In this document: positions 1 through 7,373 of the stretch, in pieces
Numbering within the stretch: the first letter of the stretch is position 1
Layout of the letters: each line of letters opens with the position of its first letter
Assembly: GCF_012027395.1 (NCBI RefSeq)
Contig: NZ_SNUJ01000004.1
Span: forward strand, 94,915-158,914
Source: Thermococcus sp. LS1
GTDB lineage: Archaea; Methanobacteriota_B; Thermococci; Thermococcales; Thermococcaceae
Direction: 5' to 3'
DNA: 64,000 nucleotides
Made by a program: the position numbers and the translations under genes
The notes under the pieces: model-generated
What the model was told of the DNA's origin: nothing
Database searches by the model: none
Seen by the model: only the letters and a program-made list of their open reading frames with translations

Positions 1-1
1 G

Positions 2-232
2 GAACTTAAAGAGGAGAACAATCTGAGCAACATCTTCATGGAAATGGAATGTGATGGCAGAGTTAGATCACCCGATCCAGGAACTGCTGTGGAGTATAGA
101 GAAAGAGCATGTGCCTATGTGAGTTATACCAAGGATTACCCGCACAGGGCTTACTATTATGACACCAATCTTCAGAATATACAAAAAATGGAGGAGTATT
201 GCAATGACAGGGGTAAGAGGTATGTATTTTAG
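2..232 (+). CDS. C-terminal fragment of an unrecognised protein
   Basis: The frame is open from the left window edge to a stop, so only the last 76 residues of this gene are visible. The visible part is polar and tyrosine-rich, with three cysteines and no membrane segment. I do not recognise a family. Its end overlaps the start of the next gene by 29 nt in another frame, which suggests the two are co-transcribed and translationally coupled. The N-terminus and any domain that would name it lie outside the window. Confidence 0.55.
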   Translation, partial: ELKEENNLSNIFMEMECDGRVRSPDPGTAVEYRERACAYVSYTKDYPHRAYYYDTNLQNIQKMEEYCNDRGKRYVF

Positions 233-1256
233 GGTTTTTATTAGCTTTTTTGTCTTTACACTTTTCTTAATAGCGTCACAGGTTTCTGCAGCATATCCGG
301 ACGTAAAAATAACCACCGAAGTTGTTCCCGGAGATGACGACTTTTTCGTTGAGCTCTCCACATACGGCGTTTACAATCTAGGCGATGACTTAAGGGTCAT
401 CAATCTCACTGAGGACAGACTCCCGAGGGAATCTTTCATGTTCTACGTATCCAATGGGAGTTCCTACGTAGTATGGCGTGGAGACCTCTCATCGGAGTTT
501 CACAGGGTTTTTTACTCCAATGGTTCTTGGTATCTCCTTCTACAGGGTGGCTACCCGCTCCTTAGGATAGATGGAAAGCCATTCTCGCGGGTTTACCCTT
601 ACAATTCAACCTACACCGCCATAACGGTTTACAGAATTAAAAACGGATGCATAGAGCCTACTTGGGCTATTCCTTCTCCATCTCCTGGGATTTTTGGTCC
701 CTCAAGGTTGGAAAACGACACGGTGGTCTTTTCTTCCTATTCTGAGGCCTTCGGAAGGGGTTTCGTAGTGAGGGTGCCTTTGAAGTCCTTTGAGAAGTAC
801 CTGTCCATCATTAATGCCTCGGCTTTCGTGGATTCGCTCTTAGCCGCGCAGCTGTCCGACAGTACCCTAGTCATTTTCTTCCCCGAGCTTTACTATTTCA
901 AGGCAAACGGGTCTATCTACGCTGGAATCGTCAAGAACGATGAATTTATCCCCGTTTTCAAGTCAGAAGAGGCAACTGGCTACGTCTTCGTTTTTCACGG
1001 TGTTCTTGATGCAATCCCAACTCTAATGGTGAACGTCGATAACGGGGAAGTGTTTCCGAAGATTACCAGTCAGTACAACCTCTGTGATTGCTATGGGGAA
1101 GACTCCAGTTTGATGCTCTCATACAAAACCACTGCCGAGACGGGTTCTATGAACCTCGACTTGATCCTTCTCGGTCTGGTTCTTGGGATTCTCACTGGGG
1201 GAGTTCTAGGATACAAGTTTGGGCGTGATGATTTTATGGGGCGTTGGTTCCGTTAG
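204..1256 (+). CDS. hypothetical exported, membrane-anchored protein
   Basis: This is a 350-residue protein with a basic start, a hydrophobic N-terminal segment ending near VSAAYP (a likely signal peptide), a long extracytoplasmic region rich in Tyr, Ser and NxS/T sequons, and one hydrophobic helix near the C-terminus followed by a short charged tail. The layout is that of a surface protein anchored at its C-terminus. The ATG at 204 is preferred because GGAGG lies about 9 nt before it. An ATG at 222 is possible, and an earlier in-frame start at 159 lacks a good site. Function is unknown. The gene overlaps the end of the upstream gene. Composition is slightly AT-richer than the following housekeeping genes. 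Confidence 0.7.
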   Translation: MTGVRGMYFRVFISFFVFTLFLIASQVSAAYPDVKITTEVVPGDDDFFVELSTYGVYNLGDDLRVINLTEDRLPRESFMFYVSNGSSYVVWRGDLSSEFHRVFYSNGSWYLLLQGGYPLLRIDGKPFSRVYPYNSTYTAITVYRIKNGCIEPTWAIPSPSPGIFGPSRLENDTVVFSSYSEAFGRGFVVRVPLKSFEKYLSIINASAFVDSLLAAQLSDSTLVIFFPELYYFKANGSIYAGIVKNDEFIPVFKSEEATGYVFVFHGVLDAIPTLMVNVDNGEVFPKITSQYNLCDCYGEDSSLMLSYKTTAETGSMNLDLILLGLVLGILTGGVLGYKFGRDDFMGRWFR

Positions 1257-1265
1257 ATTTTGCCC

Positions 1266-1637
1266 TTATTCTTCTTCTGGATTCTCTAACTTTATCCTTT
1301 TGATTCCAATTTTGTCAAAAGCTTTGTCAGAGCTGATTATCGTCCCTCTGCAGTGAGCTGCCTGGAAAGCGTCAAAAACGTTTAATCCATGCTCTTTTAT
1401 GTAAAATGCTGCCTTTAGAGGCTCTCCATCATCTATGTTGCATATGGCCATGACGGCAGCGGTGAGTCTCACCGGGTCAAGGTTGTAGCGCTTTGCCAGA
1501 AGCATCAGCTCGATGAATGTCACCTCCGAAGTTGTTATGTTGCCCTTGTGGTCGCTGTAAATCTTGAGGGCATTTTTCTTGAGCCAGTCGTTTGGCTTTA
1601 GCAGGGCGAGGAAAAAGTCGGTGTCCGCGTATATCAT
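1266..1637 (-). CDS. vapC: VapC-type PIN-domain ribonuclease toxin
   Basis: This 123-residue PIN-domain protein is the toxin half of a VapBC pair. PIN toxins are Mg2+-dependent RNases, usually cutting tRNA or rRNA. The acidic residues expected for metal binding are visible: Asp5 in MIYADTDFF, Glu43 in FIELM, Asp89 in VFDAFQAAHC and Asp104 in SSDKAFD, spaced as in the family. The start codon overlaps the last 4 nt of the antitoxin gene, the usual coupled arrangement with antitoxin first. Length is normal and no damage is seen, so the toxin is probably intact. The RNA target cannot be read from sequence. Confidence 0.88.
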   Translation of the reverse strand: MIYADTDFFLALLKPNDWLKKNALKIYSDHKGNITTSEVTFIELMLLAKRYNLDPVRLTAAVMAICNIDDGEPLKAAFYIKEHGLNVFDAFQAAHCRGTIISSDKAFDKIGIKRIKLENPEEE

Positions 1638-1861
1638 TCCAGCTCCCTCAGGGCCTCTTCTAGTATCTCCTTCTTTAGCTCCTCGATGGACTTGTCTGGC
1701 AGGAGTTTTCCAAGCTCTTCAAGCTCCATCAAAGGGTCCTCCGGTTTTGGGACGATTAGTATCTCGCCGTTGAGGTCAACGAGATACACCTCTCTAGATA
1801 TACCCTTCCTAATGCTTTTGGGGAGGTATAGTCTCCCCTTTGAGTCCACTTTTGCGAGCAT
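1634..1861 (-). CDS. vapB: VapB-type AbrB/SpoVT antitoxin
   Basis: This 75-residue protein has an N-terminal swapped-hairpin AbrB domain (MLAKVDSKGRLYLPKSIRKG, then a second strand ending in LIVPKP) and an acidic helical C-terminus that would wrap around the PIN toxin. It is expected to neutralise VapC and to repress the pair through its DNA-binding N-terminus. It is the first gene of the two-gene operon and overlaps vapC by 4 nt. Two inverted repeats flank its TATA box just upstream and are plausible operators. Confidence 0.87.
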   Translation of the reverse strand: MLAKVDSKGRLYLPKSIRKGISREVYLVDLNGEILIVPKPEDPLMELEELGKLLPDKSIEELKKEILEEALRELE

Positions 1862-1864
1862 TTT

Positions 1865-1922
1865 CCCACCAATATTGATTTAGTGGGTAGTCTTATAAAT
1901 TTTACCCAATAATTGCGTGGGT
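1865..1922. promoter_or_regulatory. divergent promoter region with two inverted repeats (vapBC operator candidate)
   Basis: Two short inverted repeats of the same core are seen: CCCAC (1865-1869) facing GTGGG (1883-1887), and ACCCA (1904-1908) facing TGGGT (1918-1922). A minus-strand TATA-like TTTATAAG (about 1892-1900) for vapB lies between them. The plus-strand TATA-like CCTTTTAAAG of the RNA-binding-protein gene starts just after, at about 1925. AbrB-type antitoxins bind such symmetric sites. The assignment is inference from position and symmetry. Confidence 0.45.
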
Positions 1923-1964
1923 TACCTTTTAAAGCGCCGTGTCGAATCAAATCCGGTGAGAAAA

Positions 1965-2420
1965 ATGGCGAAGATAAAGGCACATCACGTCAGGCTGACC
2001 ACCTTCATCCATGCAACTGAAGATGAAGACAAGGTTCTTGAGGCTATAGGCACCTTCATCCCGGAGGAGATAGACGACGATGACGTTCTCTTTGACATAG
2101 TGGAAACGCGAGGCTTCTTCGGCAACCCTATTAAAGTCGTGAACGTCGAGATAAAGCGGAGCAAGGCAGTTAGAAAGTTCATTGACTACTTTAAGGAACT
2201 CCTGAGTGAGTGGGATAAGACCTACGTACTTGACCACCTCGATGAGAAGATCGATGAGGAAGGAACGCTCTACGTCCGCTTTAACAAGCAGAAGGCCTAC
2301 CTCGGCGAGGCGGAGGTTGATGAAGGAGAAGACGTCATCCAGGTCAGGATAAAGATCAAGGCCTTCCCAATGAGGAAGGATGCGGTGGTGAAAGCCGTCA
2401 GGGAGTGGCTGGAGGAATGA
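1965..2420 (+). CDS. RNA-binding protein, COG1325 family (exosome-associated type)
   Basis: This 151-residue protein belongs to a small archaeal family annotated as RNA-binding and predicted to be linked to the exosome. The visible pattern is a basic start (MAKIKAHHVRLTTFIHATED), a mixed alpha/beta body and a second basic strand near KAFPMRKD. The ATG at 1965 is chosen because GGTGAG sits 6 nt upstream. A longer frame starting at 1917 would run through the TATA box. The gene overlaps the next gene, for RNase P component 3, so it fits an RNA-processing operon. Its exact RNA substrate is not known. Confidence 0.78.
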   Translation: MAKIKAHHVRLTTFIHATEDEDKVLEAIGTFIPEEIDDDDVLFDIVETRGFFGNPIKVVNVEIKRSKAVRKFIDYFKELLSEWDKTYVLDHLDEKIDEEGTLYVRFNKQKAYLGEAEVDEGEDVIQVRIKIKAFPMRKDAVVKAVREWLEE

Positions 2421-3088
2421 CCCTCGAGTCTGAGGAAGTTTCCTTCTCCCGCGAGCACTGGGTTGAGATGGACGTAAGGAGTGAGGATGCCTACGAGCTG
2501 GCCAGTGGGTGGTTTGACGAGGTAGTTTTCACCAAAAGGCTCGTCCTGGAAAAGAGCCCCGACTTCGACGCCCTGAAGGCAGAAATCAAGGAGCTGAAAG
2601 AGAGGTACGGAAAGGTTGCCCTCCTTATCGTCACGAAAAAGCCGAGCCTAATAAGGGAAGTGAAGAACCGCAACCTCAAGGTTCTCCTCTACGTCCAGGG
2701 CGGCGACATGAGGGTCAACCGCTTCGCCCTAGAGGCCGGCGTCGATGCCCTTATAAGCCCGTGGCTCGGAAGGAAAGACCCTGGCTTCGACCACGTTCTG
2801 GCCAAGATAGCGGCCAAAAGGGACGTTGCCATAGGCTTTTCCATATCACCCCTTCTCAGCGCTTCCCCCTACGAGAGGGCCCATACTCTGCGCTTCATGA
2901 TGAAGGTCTGGCAGCTGGTGAACAAGTACGACGTCCCGCGCTTCCTCACGAGTTCAGCCGAGAGCAGATGGGAAGTCCGCGGGCCGAGGGACTTAATGAG
3001 CCTCGGAATAGCGCTTGGCATGGAGATTCCCCAGGCCAAGGCAAGCTTGAACTTCTATCCAAGGATGATTTTGGGGAGGAAAAGCTAA
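2417..3088 (+). CDS. rnp3: ribonuclease P protein component 3 (Rpp30 family)
   Basis: Archaeal Rpp30 homologue, one of the protein subunits that assist the RNase P RNA in trimming 5' leaders from pre-tRNAs. A TIM-barrel-like body is visible, with the conserved segments [32 protein letters not shown] and [10 protein letters not shown]. Length (223 residues) is normal. The ATG at 2417 overlaps the stop of the upstream RNA-binding gene. A GTG at 2405 would add four residues and cannot be excluded. The 3' end overlaps the convergent trpB2 gene by 4 nt. Confidence 0.9.
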   Translation: MTLESEEVSFSREHWVEMDVRSEDAYELASGWFDEVVFTKRLVLEKSPDFDALKAEIKELKERYGKVALLIVTKKPSLIREVKNRNLKVLLYVQGGDMRVNRFALEAGVDALISPWLGRKDPGFDHVLAKIAAKRDVAIGFSISPLLSASPYERAHTLRFMMKVWQLVNKYDVPRFLTSSAESRWEVRGPRDLMSLGIALGMEIPQAKASLNFYPRMILGRKS

Positions 3089-4416
3089 GCCTCCCCCTTC
3101 AAAGCTGGAAGCTCTTCTGGCTCGTAGTCCTCAAGCTTTCCGTCGAGGAAGTCCTCGTAGCCCTTGAGGTCGAGCAGGCCGTGGCCGCTGAGGTTGAACA
3201 GGATGACTTCTTCCTTGCCCTCTTCCTTCGCCTTGAGGGCCCTGTCTATTGCAGCCTTGACCGCGTGGGCGCTCTCGGGTGCTGGAACTATACCTTCCGT
3301 CCTGGCAAAGAGCCGGGCCGCCTCGAAGACCTCCGTCTGATGGTAGGCTACTGGCCTAACTATTCCGTGGTTTATCAGAATACTCAGCGTTGGAGCCAGG
3401 CCGTGGTACCTCAGGCCGCCAGCGTGTATCGGCGGGACGTAGTAGGTGTGGCCGAGGGTGTGCATCTTCATCTTCGGCGTTAGCCCTCCAGAGTCCCCGT
3501 AGTCGTAGGTGTAAACGCCGCGCGTCATGCTCGGTGCCGCCCTTGGCTCAACCGCTATGAACTCGTAGTCATCTTTGCCGTCTAGTCTATCCTTGACGAA
3601 GGGATAGGCCAGGCCGGCGAAGTTGCTTCCTCCCCCAACGCAGCCAATTATGGCGTCTGGCTTCTCGAACTCCTTCATCTGCTCCTTGGCTTCCAGGCCA
3701 ATGACCGTCTGGTGCATTAAAACGTGGTTGAGCACGCTTCCAAGGGCGTAGCGCGCTTTTTCGTCCCTTAGAACGTCCTCAATGGCCTCACTTATCGCTA
3801 TTCCAAGGCCGCCGGGGTGGTTGGGGTCTTCGGCTAAAAACTTCCTGCCGATTTCAGTCCTGTCGCTTGGACTGGGGTAGATTTCGGCACCGTAGAGACG
3901 CATTATAGTCTTCCTGTAGGGCTTCTGGAAATAGCTTGCGCGGGCCATGTAAACCCTGACCTTTATTCCCATGAGTGCTCCTGCCAGAGACAGGGCAGTT
4001 CCCCACTGCCCGGCTCCAGTTTCGGTAACGAGCCTCTCTATTCCCTGCTTTTTGGCGTAGTACGCTTGAGCCAATGCGGTGTTTATCTTGTGGCTGCCTG
4101 TTACGGTAGCCCCTTCGTATTTGAAGTATATCCTCGCCGGCGTTCCGAGGGCCTTTTCGAGGTTCGTCGCCCTGAAGAGGGGCGTTGGACGGCCTATTTT
4201 AGCATAGAGCTCACGAACTTTCTTTGGGATCTCGATGTATCGTTCCATGGTCATTTCCTGCTTCACCAGCTCCGCTGCGAAGATGCGGAGCAGCTTCTCT
4301 GGCTCCATTGGCTCGTCCGTCTCCGGGTCGAGGGGCGGCGCCAAAGGCTCCGGCAGGTCAGGCAGAATGTTGTACCACCTCTTTGGTATCTTGGAATCCG
4401 GCAGAACGGCTTTCAT
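3085..4416 (-). CDS. trpB2: tryptophan synthase beta-like protein TrpB2
   Basis: A 443-residue fold-type II PLP enzyme of the TrpB2 branch, which condenses indole (or a precursor) with serine to give tryptophan. The PLP lysine sits in GSHKINTAL, the glycine-rich phosphate site in [10 protein letters not shown], and the catalytic region reads [11 protein letters not shown]. The N-terminal extension ([20 protein letters not shown]) is typical of TrpB2 rather than the TrpA-dependent TrpB1. The gene stands alone, without other trp genes nearby, as is usual for TrpB2. GGAGGTGG lies just before the start. It may serve indole salvage. Confidence 0.92.
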   Translation of the reverse strand: MKAVLPDSKIPKRWYNILPDLPEPLAPPLDPETDEPMEPEKLLRIFAAELVKQEMTMERYIEIPKKVRELYAKIGRPTPLFRATNLEKALGTPARIYFKYEGATVTGSHKINTALAQAYYAKKQGIERLVTETGAGQWGTALSLAGALMGIKVRVYMARASYFQKPYRKTIMRLYGAEIYPSPSDRTEIGRKFLAEDPNHPGGLGIAISEAIEDVLRDEKARYALGSVLNHVLMHQTVIGLEAKEQMKEFEKPDAIIGCVGGGSNFAGLAYPFVKDRLDGKDDYEFIAVEPRAAPSMTRGVYTYDYGDSGGLTPKMKMHTLGHTYYVPPIHAGGLRYHGLAPTLSILINHGIVRPVAYHQTEVFEAARLFARTEGIVPAPESAHAVKAAIDRALKAKEEGKEEVILFNLSGHGLLDLKGYEDFLDGKLEDYEPEELPALKGEA

Positions 4417-4988
4417 TCAAACCACCTCCTGATTTTTGGAAGAAGTCCCAAAGGCGAGGGAATAAAGAGCGTAAGGACTAACCCAAAGCAGAAAGCTCCA
4501 GCTGGGTGGAGGCATAAGCTTAATCCTCTAGAACCTCCAAAAACGAGCCCCCCTATCAGTCAGGCCAAAAACGATCCCGCCCTTGAGCTGTTAGGCTAAC
4601 CCGAACATTCAGGGGGATCTCAGAGAGGCCAAAAACAATCACTCCTGGCCATCATGGTGCATCGGAGTTCAAGGGATTGCAATCCTTAAATGTTTTTCTT
4701 CAAGTTGACTGGAGAAATGACGATTATTTCCACAGAATATGTTGGGTTTTTTGACATTTTTGCAATCTCTGGGCTGCGAAGGGATGTTCTGGGATACATG
4801 CCAGCCAAAACTTTTCACCCGGGTTTGGATAGGATTGCTCCGTTCGGTATTAGGGCCGATGACCTTTTGAAAGATCGTTCCATGGACGGGTGTATTTCTG
4901 CGTGAGGAGCCAACCTCACTGATTGCGGCAAGGGCAATCGTAGCGGAAACGGTTATTAACCTCCCCTTACAATATCATACGATGCCTA
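4417..4988. other. 572-nt region without a convincing gene
   Basis: This is the gap between trpB2 and the DUF389 gene. It holds an imperfect 15-nt direct repeat (AGGCCAAAAACGATC at 4562 and AGGCCAAAAACAATC at 4626) with a weaker third copy near 4534. A 71-codon open frame at 4690-4905 shows no recognisable domain. Two back-to-back hairpins are listed separately. A TTATTAAC-like element near 4952 may be the TATA box of the DUF389 gene. I see no tRNA or clear C/D box pattern. Confidence 0.4.
4902..4939 (+). repeat. two adjacent perfect hairpins
   Basis: GTGAGG-AGCCAA-CCTCAC (4902-4919) is followed one base later by GATTGC-GGCAAGG-GCAATC (4921-4939). Each has a 6-bp perfect stem and a 6-7 nt loop. 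Together they lie about 50 nt before the DUF389 start and just before its probable TATA box. They could be the 3' end of a small RNA or the remains of a terminator. Function is not known. Confidence 0.4.
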
Positions 4989-5996
4989 ATGCTCCGGCTT
5001 GAGATCTACTGTGATGAAACCGAGGGAGAGCAAGTTTCCGCGGTTCTTGGTAAGTGGAACGTCCAATTCTACGTGGAAGAGGTGAGGGGCAACGATCACC
5101 GCGTCCTCAAGTTCGTGGCCCTTGTCCCTGATTTCATCATAAACGACCTTGCAGACGAGCTCATGAAGGCTATAGACCTCAGAAAAGGGCACTCGGCGAT
5201 AACGTGGTCGCAGGTGAGCGGCAAGTCCGTCAAGTACGCCAACTCCCTCAAATCACTCAGGAAGTTCAAGCGCCGCTGGAGCCTCGCAGCTATAGAGAAG
5301 CTCATAGAAGACGCCAACAACCAGGCAACGGTTGATCCGATTCAGCTCACCCTCGGCGCGGTCGCTTCCATAATAGCCCTTTTCGGACTGATAAACGACA
5401 GCATCGTGATGATAATCTCTGCCATGCTCCTCTCTCCTATCCTCGGCCCCCTCTACGGATTCTCCCTCAACGTCGTCATGGGCAAGGGGAGAGACGCCCT
5501 AGACGCCGTCTATTCCATCCTTAAGCTTCTCGTAGTTATCTTTCTCTCCGCCGCCATCGTGACGCTCATCCTCAAGCTGGCTGGAGCCATGCCCTCTCAG
5601 CCGACCCACGAGATAGCGATCCGCGGAAATTCCGGCCTCGTTTACATCCTGCTGGCCGTTATACTCGGCTACGCGGGTGTCGTGGCTATAGTCAGCAAGA
5701 TACCCGAGATACTGGCCGGCGTTTCCATTGCTGCCGCCCTCGTCCCCCCAACGACGGTCATTGGAATATCCCTCGTCATGGGCTGGTGGGATGTTTTCGG
5801 CGGTTCGCTGATTCTAACTCTTGAGAATGTTCTTGGCCTGTTAACCGGCTCGCTGCTCGGGCTGTACATCCTCAACGTCTCGCCAAGGAGCTACTACGAG
5901 AGGAGAGCGGCGAGACTCTACACAAAGAGAACCATGCTCGTCCTAGCGTTGATGATAGCACTGATAGTTCTCCTTGAACTCATGTTTCCAGGCTAA
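4989..5996 (+). CDS. DUF389 / TIGR00341-type membrane protein
   Basis: A 335-residue protein with a soluble N-terminal domain (about residues 1-105) and a membrane domain of roughly six to seven helices. The family signature begins near NNQATVDPIQLTLGAVASII and continues through AMLLSPILGPLYGFS and AAALVPPTTVIGISL. These proteins are widespread but their substrate is unproven; a transport or channel role is often supposed. It has an ATG with little leader and sits alone, convergent with the next gene, overlapping it by 4 nt. Confidence 0.8.
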   Translation: MLRLEIYCDETEGEQVSAVLGKWNVQFYVEEVRGNDHRVLKFVALVPDFIINDLADELMKAIDLRKGHSAITWSQVSGKSVKYANSLKSLRKFKRRWSLAAIEKLIEDANNQATVDPIQLTLGAVASIIALFGLINDSIVMIISAMLLSPILGPLYGFSLNVVMGKGRDALDAVYSILKLLVVIFLSAAIVTLILKLAGAMPSQPTHEIAIRGNSGLVYILLAVILGYAGVVAIVSKIPEILAGVSIAAALVPPTTVIGISLVMGWWDVFGGSLILTLENVLGLLTGSLLGLYILNVSPRSYYERRAARLYTKRTMLVLALMIALIVLLELMFPG

Positions 5997-6439
5997 GCAA
6001 CCTCGGTCTGCTCATAGACCAGTTCACCCTTCCTGTGCTTGACGAGCAGGCCGTAGAAGAACTCCTTCATCTCGGGGCTCATGTCGTCATCGAGCAGCAA
6101 GTCTGCTCTGCCCCTGTAATCCTTCTCTGCCTTCGTTATGAGGAGCGCTATCTGCGGTGTGAGGTGTTCGAGCAGGATTCTAACGAGCTCGGGATAGGCT
6201 TCCTCCTCCAGTTCCTCGTCGGCCTCTATGCCAAGGTAAACGGTGAAGCCCTTCATCTGGACAGCCAGAACGAACTCATTCTCGCTCAGCTCGAAGAACG
6301 AGAAGTTGTAGCTCTTAGATTTGACCCTCGCAAGCAGGACTCCCCGTATTGAGAGCGTAACAGGCTCGCCCTCTATCTCGAACACAAGGTCCTTCGCAAG
6401 CTCTCTCTGCGCTATTGCGTAAAGCTCCTCCATCGGCAT
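5993..6439 (-). CDS. hypothetical acidic protein
   Basis: A 148-residue soluble protein with no signal peptide and no membrane helix. It is rich in Glu and Leu, with a predicted alternation of short strands ([31 protein letters not shown]) and a helical C-terminal half. I do not recognise the family. It is convergent with the DUF389 gene (4-nt overlap) and divergent from nikR. A second ATG two codons downstream (MEELYAIAQ) is an alternative start. Confidence 0.65.
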   Translation of the reverse strand: MPMEELYAIAQRELAKDLVFEIEGEPVTLSIRGVLLARVKSKSYNFSFFELSENEFVLAVQMKGFTVYLGIEADEELEEEAYPELVRILLEHLTPQIALLITKAEKDYRGRADLLLDDDMSPEMKEFFYGLLVKHRKGELVYEQTEVA

Positions 6440-6520
6440 GGCTTTCCATTATCATTTGGAGATAAAAGGGTTTCGCGTCACGTTTTTAACGATGAACTTC
6501 AAAAATATCACGGTGGTGTT

Positions 6521-6937
6521 ATGAAGATCACGCGCTTTGGTGTCTCTGTTCCGGACGAGTTGCTCGAGAAGTTTGACAGAATCATAGAGGAGAAAGGCTA
6601 CGTTAACAGGAGTGAGGCGATTAGGGATTTAATGAGGGACTTTATAGTCAGGCACGAGTGGGAGGAGGGGGACAAGGAAGTTGCAGGTACAATAACCATC
6701 GTATATAACCACGACGAAGCAGACGTGGTTAAAGAGCTTCTTGACCTCCAGCACGACTACGTCGATGAAATTGTTTCGAGCCTTCACGTTCACATGGATG
6801 AGCACAACTGCCTCGAGGTTGTGGTCGTTAAGGGTAAGGCGGGAAGGATAAAGGAGATCGCCGAGAGGCTCATAAGCCTGAAGGGCGTCAAGCACGGAAA
6901 GCTTGTGATGACGACCACGGGGAGGGAACTGGTGTGA
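6521..6937 (+). CDS. nikR: nickel-responsive transcriptional regulator NikR
   Basis: A 138-residue ribbon-helix-helix repressor with a C-terminal ACT-like nickel sensor. The N-terminal strand and helices ([30 protein letters not shown]) form the DNA-binding fold. The high-affinity Ni ligands His78, His89, His91 and Cys97 are all present in the order expected from E. coli NikR (His76/87/89/Cys95). It probably controls nickel uptake, which matters here because [NiFe] hydrogenase and Hyp genes lie in the same window. The start has GGTGG about 6 nt upstream and a TTTTTAA TATA-like box near 6483. Confidence 0.92.
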   Translation: MKITRFGVSVPDELLEKFDRIIEEKGYVNRSEAIRDLMRDFIVRHEWEEGDKEVAGTITIVYNHDEADVVKELLDLQHDYVDEIVSSLHVHMDEHNCLEVVVVKGKAGRIKEIAERLISLKGVKHGKLVMTTTGRELV

Positions 6938-6959
6938 TTGAATCCTGGAGGGGATGGGT

Positions 6960-7373
6960 ATGAGGATACTCGGTTTTCTGTCCTCACTCGTCGTTGCCCT
7001 CTCCTTTGTTCTCCCATGGTTCCGGCTGCCTTGGGGTGGGCAAATAACGTTCCTTGGCATCCTCCGTGAGGTTTTGGCAAGTTCCAGTGGCTTTGAGGGT
7101 GCATTCTGGTGGCTCAACCCTAACACTACGGGCACTATCTTTCTCTTCATAACGTTCTTCGCGGGTATATTCATGATACTCGTCGGGATACTCTTCGGGC
7201 TTCTCGGCGGCAGGCTTGGGCCGGGCATTGGAATGGTTGGAATGCTTGTGTTTACCCTCACCGCGTGGCACATATACGGGCAGGACTTCTTTGGAACGCT
7301 CGCTGAGGGATACGTAATAGCGCTACTGAGCTTCGTCGTCGGCTTTGTCGCTGGTGGGGGGAAGAGCCTCTAG
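6960..7373 (+). CDS. hypothetical four-helix membrane protein
   Basis: A 137-residue hydrophobic protein with about four membrane helices (ILGFLSSLVVALSFVLPW, GTIFLFITFFAGIFMILVG, MLVFTLTAWHIYG and a C-terminal helix). I recognise no catalytic motif. GGAGGGG lies about 6 nt before the ATG at 6960; an ATG at 6954 is too close to it. The gene follows nikR by 22 nt, so the two are probably one transcript. This raises a possible link to nickel, but the sequence gives no direct evidence. It ends convergently with rqcH, overlapping by 4 nt. Confidence 0.65.
   Translation: MRILGFLSSLVVALSFVLPWFRLPWGGQITFLGILREVLASSSGFEGAFWWLNPNTTGTIFLFITFFAGIFMILVGILFGLLGGRLGPGIGMVGMLVFTLTAWHIYGQDFFGTLAEGYVIALLSFVVGFVAGGGKSL

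Noticed and set aside
4534..4640. Repeated CCAAAAAC units as a CRISPR-like or iteron array
   Set aside because: Only two good copies and one poor one, irregular spacing and no spacer structure.
4690..4905. 71-codon open frame in the trpB2-DUF389 gap
   Set aside because: No recognisable domain, no good ribosome binding site, and it ends inside a hairpin. Kept only as a mention in the gap entry.
6482..6490. GTTTTTAAC before nikR as a SurR core
   Set aside because: It coincides with an ordinary TTTTTAA TATA box and lacks the third GTT at 5-nt spacing on either side, so it is likely only the TATA element.
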